Part shown: positions 23,471-34,377 of the stretch, one piece after another | How positions within the stretch are numbered: position 1 is the first letter of the stretch | How the letters are laid out: each line of letters begins with the position of its first letter | From: Portulaca oleracea | Taxonomy: Eukaryota > Streptophyta > Magnoliopsida > Caryophyllales > Portulacaceae | Direction of reading: 5' to 3' | Length of the DNA stretch: 64,000 nucleotides | Assembly (NCBI GenBank): GCA_029582165.1 | Contig: CM055888.1 | Span: forward strand, 13,584,001 to 13,648,000 | Position numbers and translations under genes: made by a program | Notes under the pieces: generated by a model | The model's input: only the letters and a program-made list of their open reading frames with translations | Databases searched by the model: none | What the model was told of the DNA's origin: nothing

Positions 23471-24639
23471 TTAAGCACTAAGTCGAAGCATTCGGAGCTC
23501 CAACATACTTGAATCTGAGCACTAGCAATCATGCCAATCTAAAAATCTAAAACCAACATAGCAAATTAATCATATTCTTACTTGTAATTATACCCTTTCC
23601 AAACCATCTCTTCATCGTGGGAAGGCAAACCTGAATATTTCCTAAAAAATGATCCGAGCATCTTTAAACGAAATACTAATCTTATTTATATAAGATTATC
23701 CATGCATAAAAAATCCAACTTATTGTAACTTTTGGATCACATTACTCGTGCTTTTGCAAGGTAAAATTATATGCTAGTTAGCTCAATGATCCATACATAC
23801 CTTGTAACATAGTTCTCTTATGTTTGCTAGTTAATGTTTGGGTCACATTGCTCATACTTGATTAGTTGCTTGTTTTGACATGTTTGGTTGTTTGATCTCT
23901 TCTTTTTCGATTTTGAATAATAATAAAAAAACATTCTTTTACGAAGAGTCATTCAATTATGAAATATGATATCCTTATCATTTGTTTGAACATTAATCTT
24001 TCATTATCATAGCACTTAATTATTTTTATTCAATAATTAAGGGGAGTAGCCCCAATTTATTCATCATAGAATTAAAAGTGCCATACATCCAATGCAATAT
24101 CCCTTGTCAGTATCCACATGCATCTCATCCCAGGGCCAAGTTTGACAAACTTACAGCAAGGCAAAAGCATACAATTTGGGGATCAAACTTTAAAAAGTAT
24201 TCATACTGCTCAATGGCAACAATTTAAACTAAAACCAGGAACACCACCATAATTGCTCATGGACAAATGATAAATTGCAAGCACAAACACATTAAACTCA
24301 AATCATTTCAAGGTTTCATTTTTACATTACACTCAACAAACTGTACAAAGCTCAACTCCAAGTTTTCACACCATTGAACATTGCAAAGATAGAGCTCCCA
24401 AAATCACTCCACTATGAACATTTTAATCTTCTCTGCATTTCCCAATTTTTTTCTTGGGATAATTTTTCAATTTGGAGCTCCACAGATAGCATTCTCAGTC
24501 CTTATTTTCTCAACATCATGGGAAGAGTAGTATATTTGATCTTTTCTTTTTTTAATTTGAGATTTCTTTTTTTTTTTTTCTGGTATGGAGGGTACATGAA
24601 TACTAATAATAACAACGATATGTTTAAACAAGAAAATTA

Positions 24640-24831
24640 CTAGAAGAAAGAGCGTTTGGCAGGAGGTCTACCAACGGCTCTCATTAAGCCGGCAACTTCA
24701 AGAACTTTAGCCACTTTGGTACCTCTCTTAGCCTCTGCTGATGCCCTCCTTTCCTCTGCTTTCCTGTGTGCTTTTGCTATGTCGTTTTGCATCCTTTCCA
24801 TTGCTTTTGCTCTCTTCTCCTCCAATTTCCT
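24640..24831 (-). CDS. REM4: Remorin, exon 2 (C-terminal coiled coil and anchor)
   Basis: Encodes the last 63 residues: RKLEEKRAKAMERMQ, AHRKAEERRASAEAKRG, then VAKVLEVAGLMRAVGRPP and AKRSFF before the stop. This is the second half of the Remorin_C domain, an amphipathic coiled coil used for oligomers, and the C-terminal peptide that anchors remorins on the inner face of the plasma membrane. The exon starts after an acceptor AG at 24832-24833 (tattatag) in phase 0. The protein ends at SFF, the place where Arabidopsis group-4 remorins continue only a few residues. LTR element D ends 280 bases beyond the stop and probably supplies or interrupts the 3' flank. Confidence 0.9.
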   Translation of the reverse strand, partial: RKLEEKRAKAMERMQNDIAKAHRKAEERRASAEAKRGTKVAKVLEVAGLMRAVGRPPAKRSFF

Positions 24832-26234
24832 CTATAATATATTACACATGCCAAATGCCAATTAACTTCATCAGGAATTTGATCTAACATGTTTAAATTG
24901 TAACTGATCTTAACTTTTTTAACTTGTAACCGAATGTAAACTCGTATTTAAACAACATATACTCTCTTTTTTTGCCATCTAAAATGCCCATCTGCAAATA
25001 GATAAGGTTAATAAAACTAGGAGGATAGAAGATCTATATGATTATGAACAACCAACCCTATATTAGGATTATTAGAATTAAGAGTTTATGAACAAAGCAA
25101 AAAACATATCATACTTAAATGCTTGGCAAAACAACTAAAGCTAAAAATTCTACAAAAGATCAATGATCCTAGATATGATTCTAATCAATCCTATTTAATG
25201 TAGAATGAGGATCGAATTGATCATGTGATCATAGGTTAATTCTAACAATGCAGCAACTCTAACATGAGTTCAATTGTTTGTTGATTAATTAAGATGTCCA
25301 TAGCATATGGCTAGAAAACAGAAGGCTTTGACTTAGCCTGTGCCCCAATAGGCCTAATCTAATGTTGGATTCCACTTATTAGCAACTCCCTTCTTTTTCG
25401 TGTTTATAATATTGATAGTCGGAAAAATATATTTTTTTCAACTTAAATTATAATAGACTAAAATAACATGTCTCATTAAATCTTATATACTTGTTGTTTT
25501 ATAGAGTAGTTAACCAAACCAAATATAAATATTTGGACAATTGAAACCATTTTATCTAAATTGTAAAATTTAGGTTAAGACATACATTTGACTCCATACC
25601 TCAGTTAGACATGATGTCGGGTATTGATTTTGATTTTATTTATGAATGCAAAATTCTGATCATGATAAGATTTCTCTTATTAGTCACAAAACCCATACAG
25701 TGGAATCTGACTTCTGACTTCAGACTTCATGTATTATTAACTAGTTATAGTTGAAAAATCCAAGGTTGTAGTTGGCTCGCTCACCTAAAACCGGCCCCCA
25801 TGCTGACTACTAAAAATATGAGGAAGACGATGGATTCCCAACTTAATTACGAAACAAAACCACCTCTTTCTTTATAGCAAATGTACGTATACCTGTTTTG
25901 AAATCACAAATTTGTGCACCAAGCAACCTATGCTAACTTAAGTCTTCAACTCATTAATTAGCTTTGGTTCATGGACAAACATCTTAACAAAGCATGAGGC
26001 TGCTTGACCACTTAACTTATATGGCACCACTAGAACATATGAAGTTCAACAATTTTCATAGGCTTGAACACTTATTCTGAAACAAACTCATATGAAAGTG
26101 TCAAACAGAAAATCATAGGCCATATGAATTAATTTGTAACCATAACTAATTGCATAACAAACCAGGCTATTAACCAAGTTGGTGGGAAAGAAAGAGAGAA
26201 CATACACACACTAATACTGAGATTATCAACATAA

Positions 26235-26945
26235 CTAATTGCGTAACAAACACGTAGGTGCGACGAGAGATTTCAACGGTTGAAAAGAGTTATCATTGAT
26301 ATTAGTAAGTGCAAATCCAAGTTGAACTTGACGCCTTTTGTTGGCAAGCTTAGCCTTTTGTTGAGCTGTTAGATTTCTCTCACCATCCTCTTTTCGGAAT
26401 AATCCGCACAAGGTAATCTCTTTACCGTTACTATTAATACTACCACTACTCGTCCCTACATGAGGACTCAACAAAGAACCGTTGAAAATTAAGCTCGCGT
26501 TATGGGGGAAAGGGCATAGGGCTATGATCAAGCACAACCGCATGCTAAGGGGTCGGTTTCCTCTTCAATCCTATCCACGTTTTTATGCCAATTTCAGTTG
26601 TTATGAGGGGATGACACAAGAGGATTATTATAAGTATCAGGCACAAGAGCCAAGGGGGTTGGTTTATTGTGAATCACAATCCTCCTCTACAATGTATCCA
26701 GAGAATTATCATACTCATTCCTACCCTAAGAGAAAGAACTTGTTTTATAAGAATTATTATCAAGCACAATTGCCAAGGAGATGTTCTAGTCACCATCTTC
26801 CTTTCCTTATTCCATCCTATCCAGACTAACACTCCCTTGTACATCTTTTTGAAAAAGAAGACAATTAATTGTGGGTTATTATCAACATAACGACATCTAA
26901 GGGGTTGGTCTCGTTTGCGTCTTCCATCATTATTTCTATGAGCAA
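26235..26945 (-). pseudogene. Degenerate copies of remorin exon 1 inside the remorin intron
   Basis: The minus-strand frame at 26235-26543 reads SLLSPHVGTSSGSINSNGKE, then EITL and QQKAKLANKRR. This parallels exon 1 of the same gene: SLGLLMGT, an SSSSNNNN-type run, GEITV and WQTAKIAKINNR. Just upstream the DNA corresponds to the EETNPLAIVPD segment but is out of frame. The same NPLAIV-encoding segment seems to recur at about 26526, 26636, 26757 and 26877, roughly 110-121 bp apart and increasingly diverged. It has no start codon or usable frame. A duplication of exon 1 followed by tandem repetition is the simplest reading; the later repeat units are weakly supported. Confidence 0.55.
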
Positions 26946-27464
26946 AGCGGATTACTACCATGCAAAGCAGATATCTTTGTGGTTGAGAGTAACAATTTGT
27001 GGAACAAGATTTGGGTTCAAATCATGTAACACCCAAAAGATTTAAACTATGGTCCTTTCAAGGTTTATTGCTTTTAGTTTTCTAATTTTAATTTTCAATG
27101 TTCTACAATCTAAAGTATTTTTTTTTTTATGATGACTGCCACTTTAATTTCAACCAAAACTATACTCAATTTGGAAAATAGGATTTTCACATTATTAACT
27201 CTTACAATTTAATTGAAACAATAATAAGGAATTTATTTTTGTGATTTTTAATTTAATACTATTTTCTTAAAAGATTATTGGATAAATTGGCGGTCTGCCT
27301 AAATGAATTCCTGGTTGGGCCACTACATGGTAGGAAGTATCGCACTATATAGGGTACCCAAAAAATCTAGCCCAATCTTAAGTTTTACTCCGGCAAAGGG
27401 CCAAAATACACATAAAATTCCCGATTTGCCCTTATCAATTTTTAAAGGTTTTTGACTTTTGTTA

Positions 27465-27990
27465 ATTTTTAATTTTTAATTTTTAATTTTTAAATTTTTA
27501 ATTTTTAAATTTTTATTTTTTATTTTTAATTTTTAATTTTTAATTTTTAATTTTTAATTTTTAATTTTTAATATTTAATTTTTAATTTTTAATTTTTAAT
27601 TTTTAATTTTTAATTTTTAATTTTTAGTTTTTAATTTTTTAATTTTTAAGTTTTTAATTATCATTATCATTTTGATTTTAATTTTTAATTTTTAATTTCC
27701 AAATTATTAATTTTTAAAATTGTAAAATTATAATTTTTTAATTTTTTTAATTTTTAAATTTTTAAATTTTTAAATTTTTTATTTTTTATTTTTTTATTTT
27801 AATTTTTGAAAATTTTCAATTTTTTAATTTTCAATTTTTTAATTTTTTAATTTTGAAAAATTTTCAATTTTAAAATTTTAAATTTTAAGTTTATATTTAA
27901 TTTTTTTATTTTTAAACTTTTTTAACTATTTAAATGTTTTATTATTTTAATTTTTAATTTTTTTTAAAATTTTGAAGTTCTTAACAATTT
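27465..27990. repeat. (TTTTTAA)n heptamer repeat and derived AT-rich tract
   Basis: Nearly perfect TTTTTAA units at 27465-27650, then variable TTTTTAA/TTTTAA mixtures to about 27990. It lies in the remorin intron. The unit differs from the plant telomere unit TTTAGGG. Confidence 0.85.
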
Positions 27991-29155
27991 TTAAATTAAA
28001 AAATTTTAAATGTGAGAATTTTGGTAGTAATAAATAAGTGAAGGGAAAATAAATAATTAATAAATCAAGGGCAAACTTGAAAGTTCATCATTAATTAAAG
28101 GGCAAAGTTGGAAGGAAAAAATAGTCAAACTTAGTTAAGGGCTTTTTTTGACCGGACTGCTATATTAATGTCCACAATGTCACCGGAGACAAAATACATG
28201 GTCCAAATAATAAACTTTGAAAAGTGTGGTATCAAATAATAAATACTCCCAAAGTTGAGTGTCCAAAATCGAAAAAACCCCACTTTATAGATGTGTTAGC
28301 TTGCAGCGATGAAGTACTGTGGAGTGGGGGACCAACATACCTACCTTCAACGAGAAGCCCAACCTTGATAAGGATATTGGAAACTCTTCAAAATTGACCA
28401 ACGAGAACGTAGGGGAATCTCATGCCATGAAGATCATTGTTAACACTTAAAACAAGCTAGTTTATACATGATCCTCTACCTCATATCCATCAATAAAGTG
28501 GTAAAAATATTAACATCAGTCGAATGAACACTTGAAATTAGATCTGTTAAATTTCTATTATGTGAATTAGTAAATCTATTTGAGTTAATAATCAATTAAA
28601 AAAATCGATCATCTTTTTGTTCATTTTTTACCTGTTGAAGGCAAGTCAACTATGCTATGATTATCATTTTTTAAAGGCAATATCAATTATCAAGTATTAA
28701 TTAATTGTAAAAGCCCACTCATACAAAGAAAAGTAGAACTTTTCCACGGCCACACACTTAGCTAGTTAAATCAAGGCATGGCTGCTTCTACACAAATCTT
28801 AACTAAGAAGCTAGCGTAACTTTTTACAACAGTTCTTACACAGTTAACTAAAGTAATATTTGGCAGTTCAATATGGCCAAAGTTACTTTCAAAATCTTGA
28901 TCATAGTACGATGATTACCCTTGTGATCTCCAATAATTATGGAACTCTAAATTCAGATATATACGTTGATCGCCGATCAATAATCAGTATTCAAAAGAGT
29001 AATCCCATACGTACGGATACCTCAAAAAGGAATTAATCAGATTATATTATAACAGATTCAAAATATATAAAACCATGGCATATATGGATATATTCCAGTG
29101 CCATACTAAAGTACAACATAAAGAATTACGAAAGTAGAGTAGGTTGATTAATTAC

Positions 29156-29872
29156 CTCAACTTTCTTCATCCATGAAGTGGCCTTGTGAACTTGCTCATT
29201 CTCCCAACCACTGATGATGGCATCCTCCCTCTTGAATCGATTGTTGATCTTAGCAATCTTAGCTGTTTGCCATGCCGATATCTTCGTCTCCACCTCTTCT
29301 TTCTTCACTCTATAGACCGTAATCTCCCCTACAGTATTATTATTACCACTACTACTATTATTATTATTACTACTACTGCTTCCCTCGGTTCCCATCAGGA
29401 GACCGAGGGAAGATCCAAACCTATCCTCATTCCCGTTCCTACTCCCACTCCTGGGGGACGGTAGAGGGTTACTATCTGGCACGATAGCCAAAGGATTAGT
29501 CTCCTCTGCCTCCCCCTCGTCCTCTCCAATCCTATCTAGATTCCCATTTCCATTTCCATTAATCAAACTCGGATCGTCCTGGTCTATGGCTGATCCAGCT
29601 AAGACCAGGGCGCTAAACTCCCTGCTCATGGTGGTGAAGTTCTCGCTCGAGTTGTTGGTGACGTCGCTAGCGACAGACAAGTTGGAGGTGGACCGTCGGT
29701 CCGCTCCCCAAGCACGGTGGCGGTTCGGTGGGAGGGGGAGGGGCGGCTGTGGAGGAGTTAGGGCGTGGATGTCTCGAAAGTCGTGATCATCTACTTCCGA
29801 TTCGGTGTTAAGGGTCCCGGATTCGTTGGCGGTTCTACTAGTGCTTGGCCTTTGGCTTAGTGATGATGACAT
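29156..29872 (-). CDS. REM4: Remorin (group 4), exon 1 with start codon
   Basis: Encodes 239 residues from ATG at 29872; with exon 2 the protein is 302 residues. The N-terminal half is low-complexity and probably disordered: Ser/Thr and acidic stretches, a PPQPPLPLPPNR proline run, and Ser/Asn/Gly runs around residues 170-190. The segments FSALVLAGS and NPLAIVPDSNPLPSP are shared with Arabidopsis group-4 remorins (such as At2g41870). The Remorin_C domain begins at about residue 195 (ITVYRVKKEEVETKISAWQ) and runs to the splice site after SWMKKVE. Remorins are plant-specific plasma-membrane nanodomain scaffolds; group-4 members have been linked to SnRK1 signalling. The ATG is the first in frame and leads straight into the conserved N terminus. 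The frame has no stop or shift. Confidence 0.92.
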
Positions 29873-29936
29873 AGTTTTGAGGATGGTGATGGTGGTGGCG
29901 ATGGAGGAGGAGGACTACAAACAAAAGTAGGGGAGG

Positions 29937-29945
29937 TTTTAATAG
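29937..29945 (-). promoter_or_regulatory. Possible remorin TATA element
   Basis: CTATTAAAA on the minus strand, 65 bases before the ATG, followed by a TCCTCCTCCTCC pyrimidine patch. It implies a short 5' leader. Weak evidence without transcript data. Confidence 0.3.
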
Positions 29946-30926
29946 TATGATTATAGGTATGGTTATGCATGATATTTGCTTTATGGATTAAAAAAAGGTT
30001 TAATAATTATAAGGTAAGGAGAGTTTTGGGTATGGACAATAGGGGAAGTGATATGAACCACATGAGAGAATGAGGAGGGGACGCGTTACACTGTGGAGCT
30101 TTTATTTAGACATTTCAAGAAGCATAGGAAGGAGGGAACATAAATTGACTATTATAGAGAGGGATATATCATATATGCCTTCAACATTTTTTTTAAAAGA
30201 AAAAAAAAATTTGAATTAAGGGGAAAAAAAAGAAGAGAAAATGGTGGTGGGAGCAAATGACAGTGACAATTGACGAATTAATGCGGGGTATACTAGGATT
30301 TGATGGGGACTAAACAAATGTGAGGGATTTTCTTTTCTTCTTTTTTTTTAAACAATATATATATATACCTTGTTTTGTTTTGTGTGAGGTTCTTGTAGTG
30401 GTGATTTTAACATTTTGTCCTTTTATGAATTCTTGAAGATGGCCTTTTTCTTCTTTCCCATCAATTTTTTTAAGTTATCATAAAAAATTCCCCTTTGTAG
30501 AACCCTATAAGAAAAAAAAAAACATTCTTGCATGATGGATATGAGAAATACAAAATTGATTGTTTTATTCTTTTTATGGTTTCATTATGAAGGCTTACTT
30601 CACTTGAAGGATAGTTATATGAGGAAAACTGGTGGAAGGGAATAAAAGGAAGGGAGAGATGGACGCAAAGAAAAAATAGATATGGTGGTTTAATAGTGGT
30701 GGTCCAAAGAGAATGATGGTGGTAACTAGTCGACAAAATTAAGTGAGATGGTGATTGTGGAATAAGGGGATGTTGGTAGAAGCAAGAGGGTATTTCTCCT
30801 TCAACCCAGGAGAAGGCCAAATGACATTAACTTAAGAAGAAATAGAAAAACAAAATTTGGTACGTAGAAATGGCTGAGGAAGGAGGATGGGAAGCATAGT
30901 ATTATATCATGTAACGGAATTCTTTC
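29946..30926 (-). other. Remorin upstream region, no gene seen
   Basis: AT-rich with A/G tracts. Several short frames show no recognisable motif. It would include the rest of the promoter up to the MITE at 30927. Confidence 0.4.
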
Positions 30927-31489
30927 GAGGGTATTTTGCATTGTGGACCTTGAAGTATAGGGTATTTTATTTTTTGGACTTTTGGTTTTTATTGTTAAGT
31001 TTTGGACCATAAAGTTTATGACCTAAATAAAAAAGTACCTTAAAGTTTGTGGGTTGAAAAAAAGGCATGTGGATTGTTTTTCTTTTTCTTCCCATGTTTG
31101 AATTGCTCTCCCGACTGGCGTCAAACTTTAAGACTCAAGTTAAAACTGATATTGTAGCTATAATAGACCTCTCATATTCATGTCAGAACTACTTAGTCCC
31201 TTGGTACTTAGGGGTCTAATAAAAATAGCTCCGACATGAATAAGAGAGATGTACTATAGCTTCAATATCAGCTTTAACCTTAATGCTGAAGTTTAGCGCA
31301 AATTGGGGAGAAAAATTCAAACATGGGAAGAAAAAAAAAGAACGGGACAGGGGTCTTTTTTCAGTCCGCAAATTTTAAAGTCCTTTTTTGTTCAGCCCAC
31401 AAATATTAGGTCCAAAAAATTAACGTTGAATACCAAGAATTCAGAAAATAAATTATCCTGTACTTTAGTATCCAAAATGCATTATACAC
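30927..31489. mobile_element. Foldback MITE with long imperfect terminal inverted repeats
   Basis: The two halves are imperfect reverse complements of each other over most of 563 bp; for instance CTTCCCATGTTTGAATT on the left pairs with its complement on the right. It is flanked by the direct repeat attctttc (30919-30926 and 31490-31497), 8 bp. Long inverted repeats and an 8-9 bp duplication fit a Mutator-like or hAT-like MITE. No coding capacity. It lies about 1.05 kb upstream of the remorin start codon. Confidence 0.65.
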
Positions 31490-31539
31490 ATTCTTTCAAT
31501 TGAGGTAATAGCTCATTCAGTACTACAGTTACCATTATT

Positions 31540-31915
31540 ATTTCATTGAATATATTCTAAAATATATAATTCTATCTAAATAAAAATTTTAGAATATGAA
31601 ATGAAAAAATTTATACGAAAAAAGGGAAGAATTGAATTATTGGGTTATGAATTGATTCCAAGTTGAAAAAAGAATTAAATATTCATTTACCCCATAGTCT
31701 GATAGATCTTTTGAAGAACTGATTAATCGGACGAGAATGAAGATAGAGTCCCGTTCTACATGTCAATACTGACAACAATGAAATTTATAGTAAGAGGAAA
31801 ATCCGTCGACTTTAAAAATTAATGAGGGTTCAAGTCCCTCTATCCCCAAAAGTTTTTTTTATTCCCTAACTAGTTATCCTTTTTTTATTAACAGTTTGAA
31901 AGTGTTCATGTTCCT
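31540..31915 (+). other. Nuclear plastid insertion: trnL(UAA) intron, exon 2 and spacer
   Basis: CATAGTCTGATAGATCTTTT, AAGATAGAGTCCCGTTCTAC and ATTTATAGTAAGAGGAAAAT are the 3' part of the plastid trnL(UAA) group I intron. They are followed by exon 2 at about 31797-31848 (AATCCGTCGAC to CTCTATCCCCA) and the start of the trnL-trnF spacer. Exon 1 is missing, so it cannot yield a tRNA. Exon 2 has a small change near 'aaaattaatgaggg'. Both ends are approximate. Confidence 0.85.
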
Positions 31916-32663
31916 CATTTTTTTGTTTTCAATTTCAAAAAGGCTCCGTCCTCAACGAGCAGACGAAGAACGAATGGTAGGAGACGACAAAGAAAGAAAG
32001 AGTAGTGTCGGTTCAGTGAAGTCAAGTCTTTACGTCTATAGGGGCCCCCTGACGATCCCGAACCTTCCCAAAGTGTTGGGTATGTGTTGTTTCTTGGCAC
32101 TACTCTTTCTTTGTTATGTAAACTTTGTTTTTAGGGATTAGGGATACATAGCTTGACTTGAAAACAAAGAATGGGCACTGCCTCTCCCCGGCCTCCAGCG
32201 CTTTTTGCCTTCCTTAAGTCCGGGATAAAAAAAAAAAAAAAAGGAGTCCTCCCCACTAAAAAGAGCGATTGAGAGTGGATTTCAAGTTCGACACCAATAA
32301 TTTACATTATTAGAATTCAATTTTTCAACAAAATGTTATCATAAATCTCTAGTTACGAAATTTTTCAATATACCTTGTACTGAATCTTTTGATAAGTATT
32401 TCTTGTAAAAAAAAATTTAAGATCATTTCTTAGCAAATATTTAAGATGGTAAATTGTTATTACGTATACATTGTTCAATTACATCTTGTTGATGTGTTGT
32501 CAAAGCAACAATGCAATGATGTTAAGTGTGAGTTCCTCTTAAAACTTCAGCGTCGACGCTAGGGTTTTCGTAGAGTTGAGTACGAGTCTCAACTATTTGT
32601 CTAGTTGATTTCGGCAAGTCAGCCGTTAGTGCGATTGGTCTTCTCGCTATCAAGTGGTCCAGC
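31916..32663 (+). other. Unassigned sequence after the plastid insert
   Basis: 31945-32240 differs in texture from its surroundings: GC-richer, with the phrases 'ggggccccctgacgatcccg' and 'tctccccggcctccagcgc'. An 81-codon frame (31896-32141) runs through it without a recognised domain. It could be a plastid or mitochondrial piece; I cannot assign it. From about 32520 a LINE 5' region seems to begin. Confidence 0.3.
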
Positions 32664-33990
32664 GATGGCAGAAGAATTGGTGGAGGAATGGAACAAGTCA
32701 GGCTTACGAAGGAGGACGAAAAGGCGGTAGGAGGGAGAGAGAAGACGAGGTAGGCGACGATCAAGACCATAAAATGACATTGATCTTAGTGGGAGAGAAC
32801 CCTTAATCTGGTATGCAGAACACGGGATGGGGTGTCCATCACTGGATCATAATTTTTTTATCTTTAATTTTACTCTAGGCACGATAGGGAGTGGGTTCTG
32901 GATGGACGACCATGGATGTTCGATAATAATCTACTATTGTTACAGGAAGTCTTTGGGGATCTACAATTGTCCAAGATTGAGTTTGGCTTGTCCCCATTTT
33001 AGGTACGAATTTATGGTGTATCGCTTAATAAGAGAACAGAAAAATGGTCATAGATATTGCTAATGATATGGCAGGGTTATTGAAGTTTGACATCTTAGAC
33101 CCATTAGGGTGGGAGCCATACATGAAGGCTAAGGCTTAAGTAGACGTTCGAAAACTAATACAATGAGGCAAGAAACTCTCAGTGAAGAACGGAGTGTAAA
33201 CGTGGGTGAATTTCAAGTAGGAAAGGATGCCCGCCTTTTGCTACTATTGTGGGCGGATTGAACACATCAATAAAGACAACAAAGAGGAGGAGGAGCATAG
33301 TGATAAGGAGACGATCTACATCTATCATGACTGGTTAAGAGCAAGCCACAAAAAAAAAAAAGAGTAGGCAACAAAAAGTTAAAAGGAGAGGGATAAGGAA
33401 GAGCTGCAAATATTGTTCACTAATCAGGAAAAAGATAACAGAAAAATGAGGAAGGGAGACTCTAACTTGACCCACCTAGTCCAGCAAGAAGGAAATTGTT
33501 TCGATACTACAACTTGGAGACACGTGAAGTGGAGCCTAAGGAGAACAAGAGCATGTCGGCGCCAACAGAGGAGGTCACGAAGGGTATCGAAGTGTTGTTG
33601 ATAGTAAGTGATGAGATACAAATAGGTCAAAAGGGAGGCTTTCTCAAACGGGAGAACAAGCAAAACCGAAGACGAAGACAATGGAGGATACAAACCAAGA
33701 CGGGATAGAGAGGGGAGGAGTGATCATAAATCCTCGGCAACCAAGTGAGAAAATCATACTTGAAACCCTCGTGCGCAAGCCTGAGTTAGCTTTTTTGGTC
33801 AGGATCGAGGGTGAAACAATAAAGAAATGGGGGAAGAACAGGAAAAGAGTGGTGAAAGAGAAGGTGGAGAGAGTGGTCGAATAGGAGGAGAAGATGCAGT
33901 AAATGAAGTCAGATGTTTGGATGGATTTGAATGGTTGATTAAGTCAAAGAACACAAGGAAGAGGTTGAAGGATGGGGAAGGGGTCAATTA
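32664..33990 (+). pseudogene. L1-type LINE ORF1 remnant (DUF4283 and zinc knuckle)
   Basis: Starts with ATG at 32664 (MAEELVEEWNKSGLT), as in many plant L1 ORF1 proteins. Then FDNNLLLLQEVFGDLQLSKI and VRIYGV, the DUF4283 nucleic-acid binding fold, FKFDILDP-like sequence, and a zinc knuckle FCYYCGRIEHINK followed by HDWLRAS at about 33230-33345. Zinc ligand His is kept (EH), but the last Cys of the knuckle is not found (DN in its place). Frameshifts and stops break the frame many times. The C-terminal part after 33400 is Lys/Glu-rich with no domain. Confidence 0.65.
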
Positions 33991-34038
33991 TTTTATTTTC
34001 CAAGCGGGGGTAGCGGAGGACCACCTTAACCAATCATC

Positions 34039-34377
34039 ATGAGGCTTGTTTACTAGAACTGTCGGAGAGGGGGCAATTCCTAAGCAGTTCAACATCTCCA
34101 GAAGTGGAGAAATAAACTAAGCCCCAACATTTTGTTCCAACTTGAGGTAATGGTATCAAAGGAGGTGATGAGTAACATGAAAAGTAAGTTAGGTTTTGAT
34201 GTCTTTCTTGGCGTCAAAAGTAAGGAAAAATCTAGAGGTTTAGCAATTTTTTGGACGGATGAGGTTGACTTTGAGGTGTTATCTTACAGTCTCATCCCGA
34301 ACATGATGACTTTCAGTAAGTGTTGTGTTGAGAGTAGTAGAGGTGTTAGGGATAAAGTAAGAAGTGGTTTGTGGTTC
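34039..34377 (+). pseudogene. L1-type LINE ORF2, N-terminal endonuclease fragment
   Basis: Begins MRLVY, a stop, then NCRR, the usual start of plant L1 ORF2 with a stop in place of Trp. LGFDVFLGVKS, GLAIFWTDEVDFEVLSYSL follow, matching the apurinic-type endonuclease domain. It is cut at 34377, where a copia fragment on the other strand begins, so RT is absent. Confidence 0.6.

Larger units (their letters stand above)
1..24360 (+). mobile_element. Tat-type Ty3/gypsy element D, left end off the window
   Basis: The first 913 bases recur almost unchanged at 23450-24360, a few percent different by eye, so they are read as the two LTRs of one element. Between them lie decayed gag (about 17.9-18.6 kb) and protease (about 19.9-20.2 kb) on the plus strand, a tandem array, and a right LTR with TATA box. 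No reverse transcriptase or integrase was found. Most of the apparent 24 kb is later insertion: solo LTR C with element A inside it (1311-13919). The primer binding site expected after base 913 is not visible. The right end lies only 280 bases from the stop codon of the remorin gene. Tat lineage is inferred from the gag and ILGRP motifs. Confidence 0.6.
22888..24360 (+). repeat. Right LTR of element D
   Basis: The end (CA at 24360) is fixed by comparison with 1-913. The start is inferred: TGTTTCGAGT at 22888 follows a purine-rich stretch, and 'agtaaaaattgcatctagat' is a usual Tat LTR opening. It has a TATA box at 23114 and the phrase 'cttgagcgttagagggggtc' (about 23248-23267) seen near the R/U5 region of many Tat LTRs. 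Confidence 0.65.
24832..29155 (-). other. Remorin intron, 4.3 kb
   Basis: Donor GTAATTAATC at 29155 and acceptor TTATAG at 24832 give a phase-0 intron that joins WMKKVE to RKLEEK as in known group-4 remorins. It is long for this gene family. It holds a degenerate exon-1 copy array (26235-26945), a heptamer repeat (27465-27990) and otherwise AT-rich sequence with no further gene seen. Confidence 0.8.

Noticed and set aside
27465..27990. Possible interstitial telomere repeat
   Set aside because: Unit is TTTTTAA, not TTTAGGG or its variants.
29186..29786. Plus-strand frames opposite remorin exon 1
   Set aside because: Shadows of the remorin coding sequence; the minus-strand protein is clearly conserved.
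31896..32141. 81-codon frame as a possible mitochondrial gene
   Set aside because: No recognised organelle protein; starts inside the plastid-derived spacer, so the frame is probably fortuitous.
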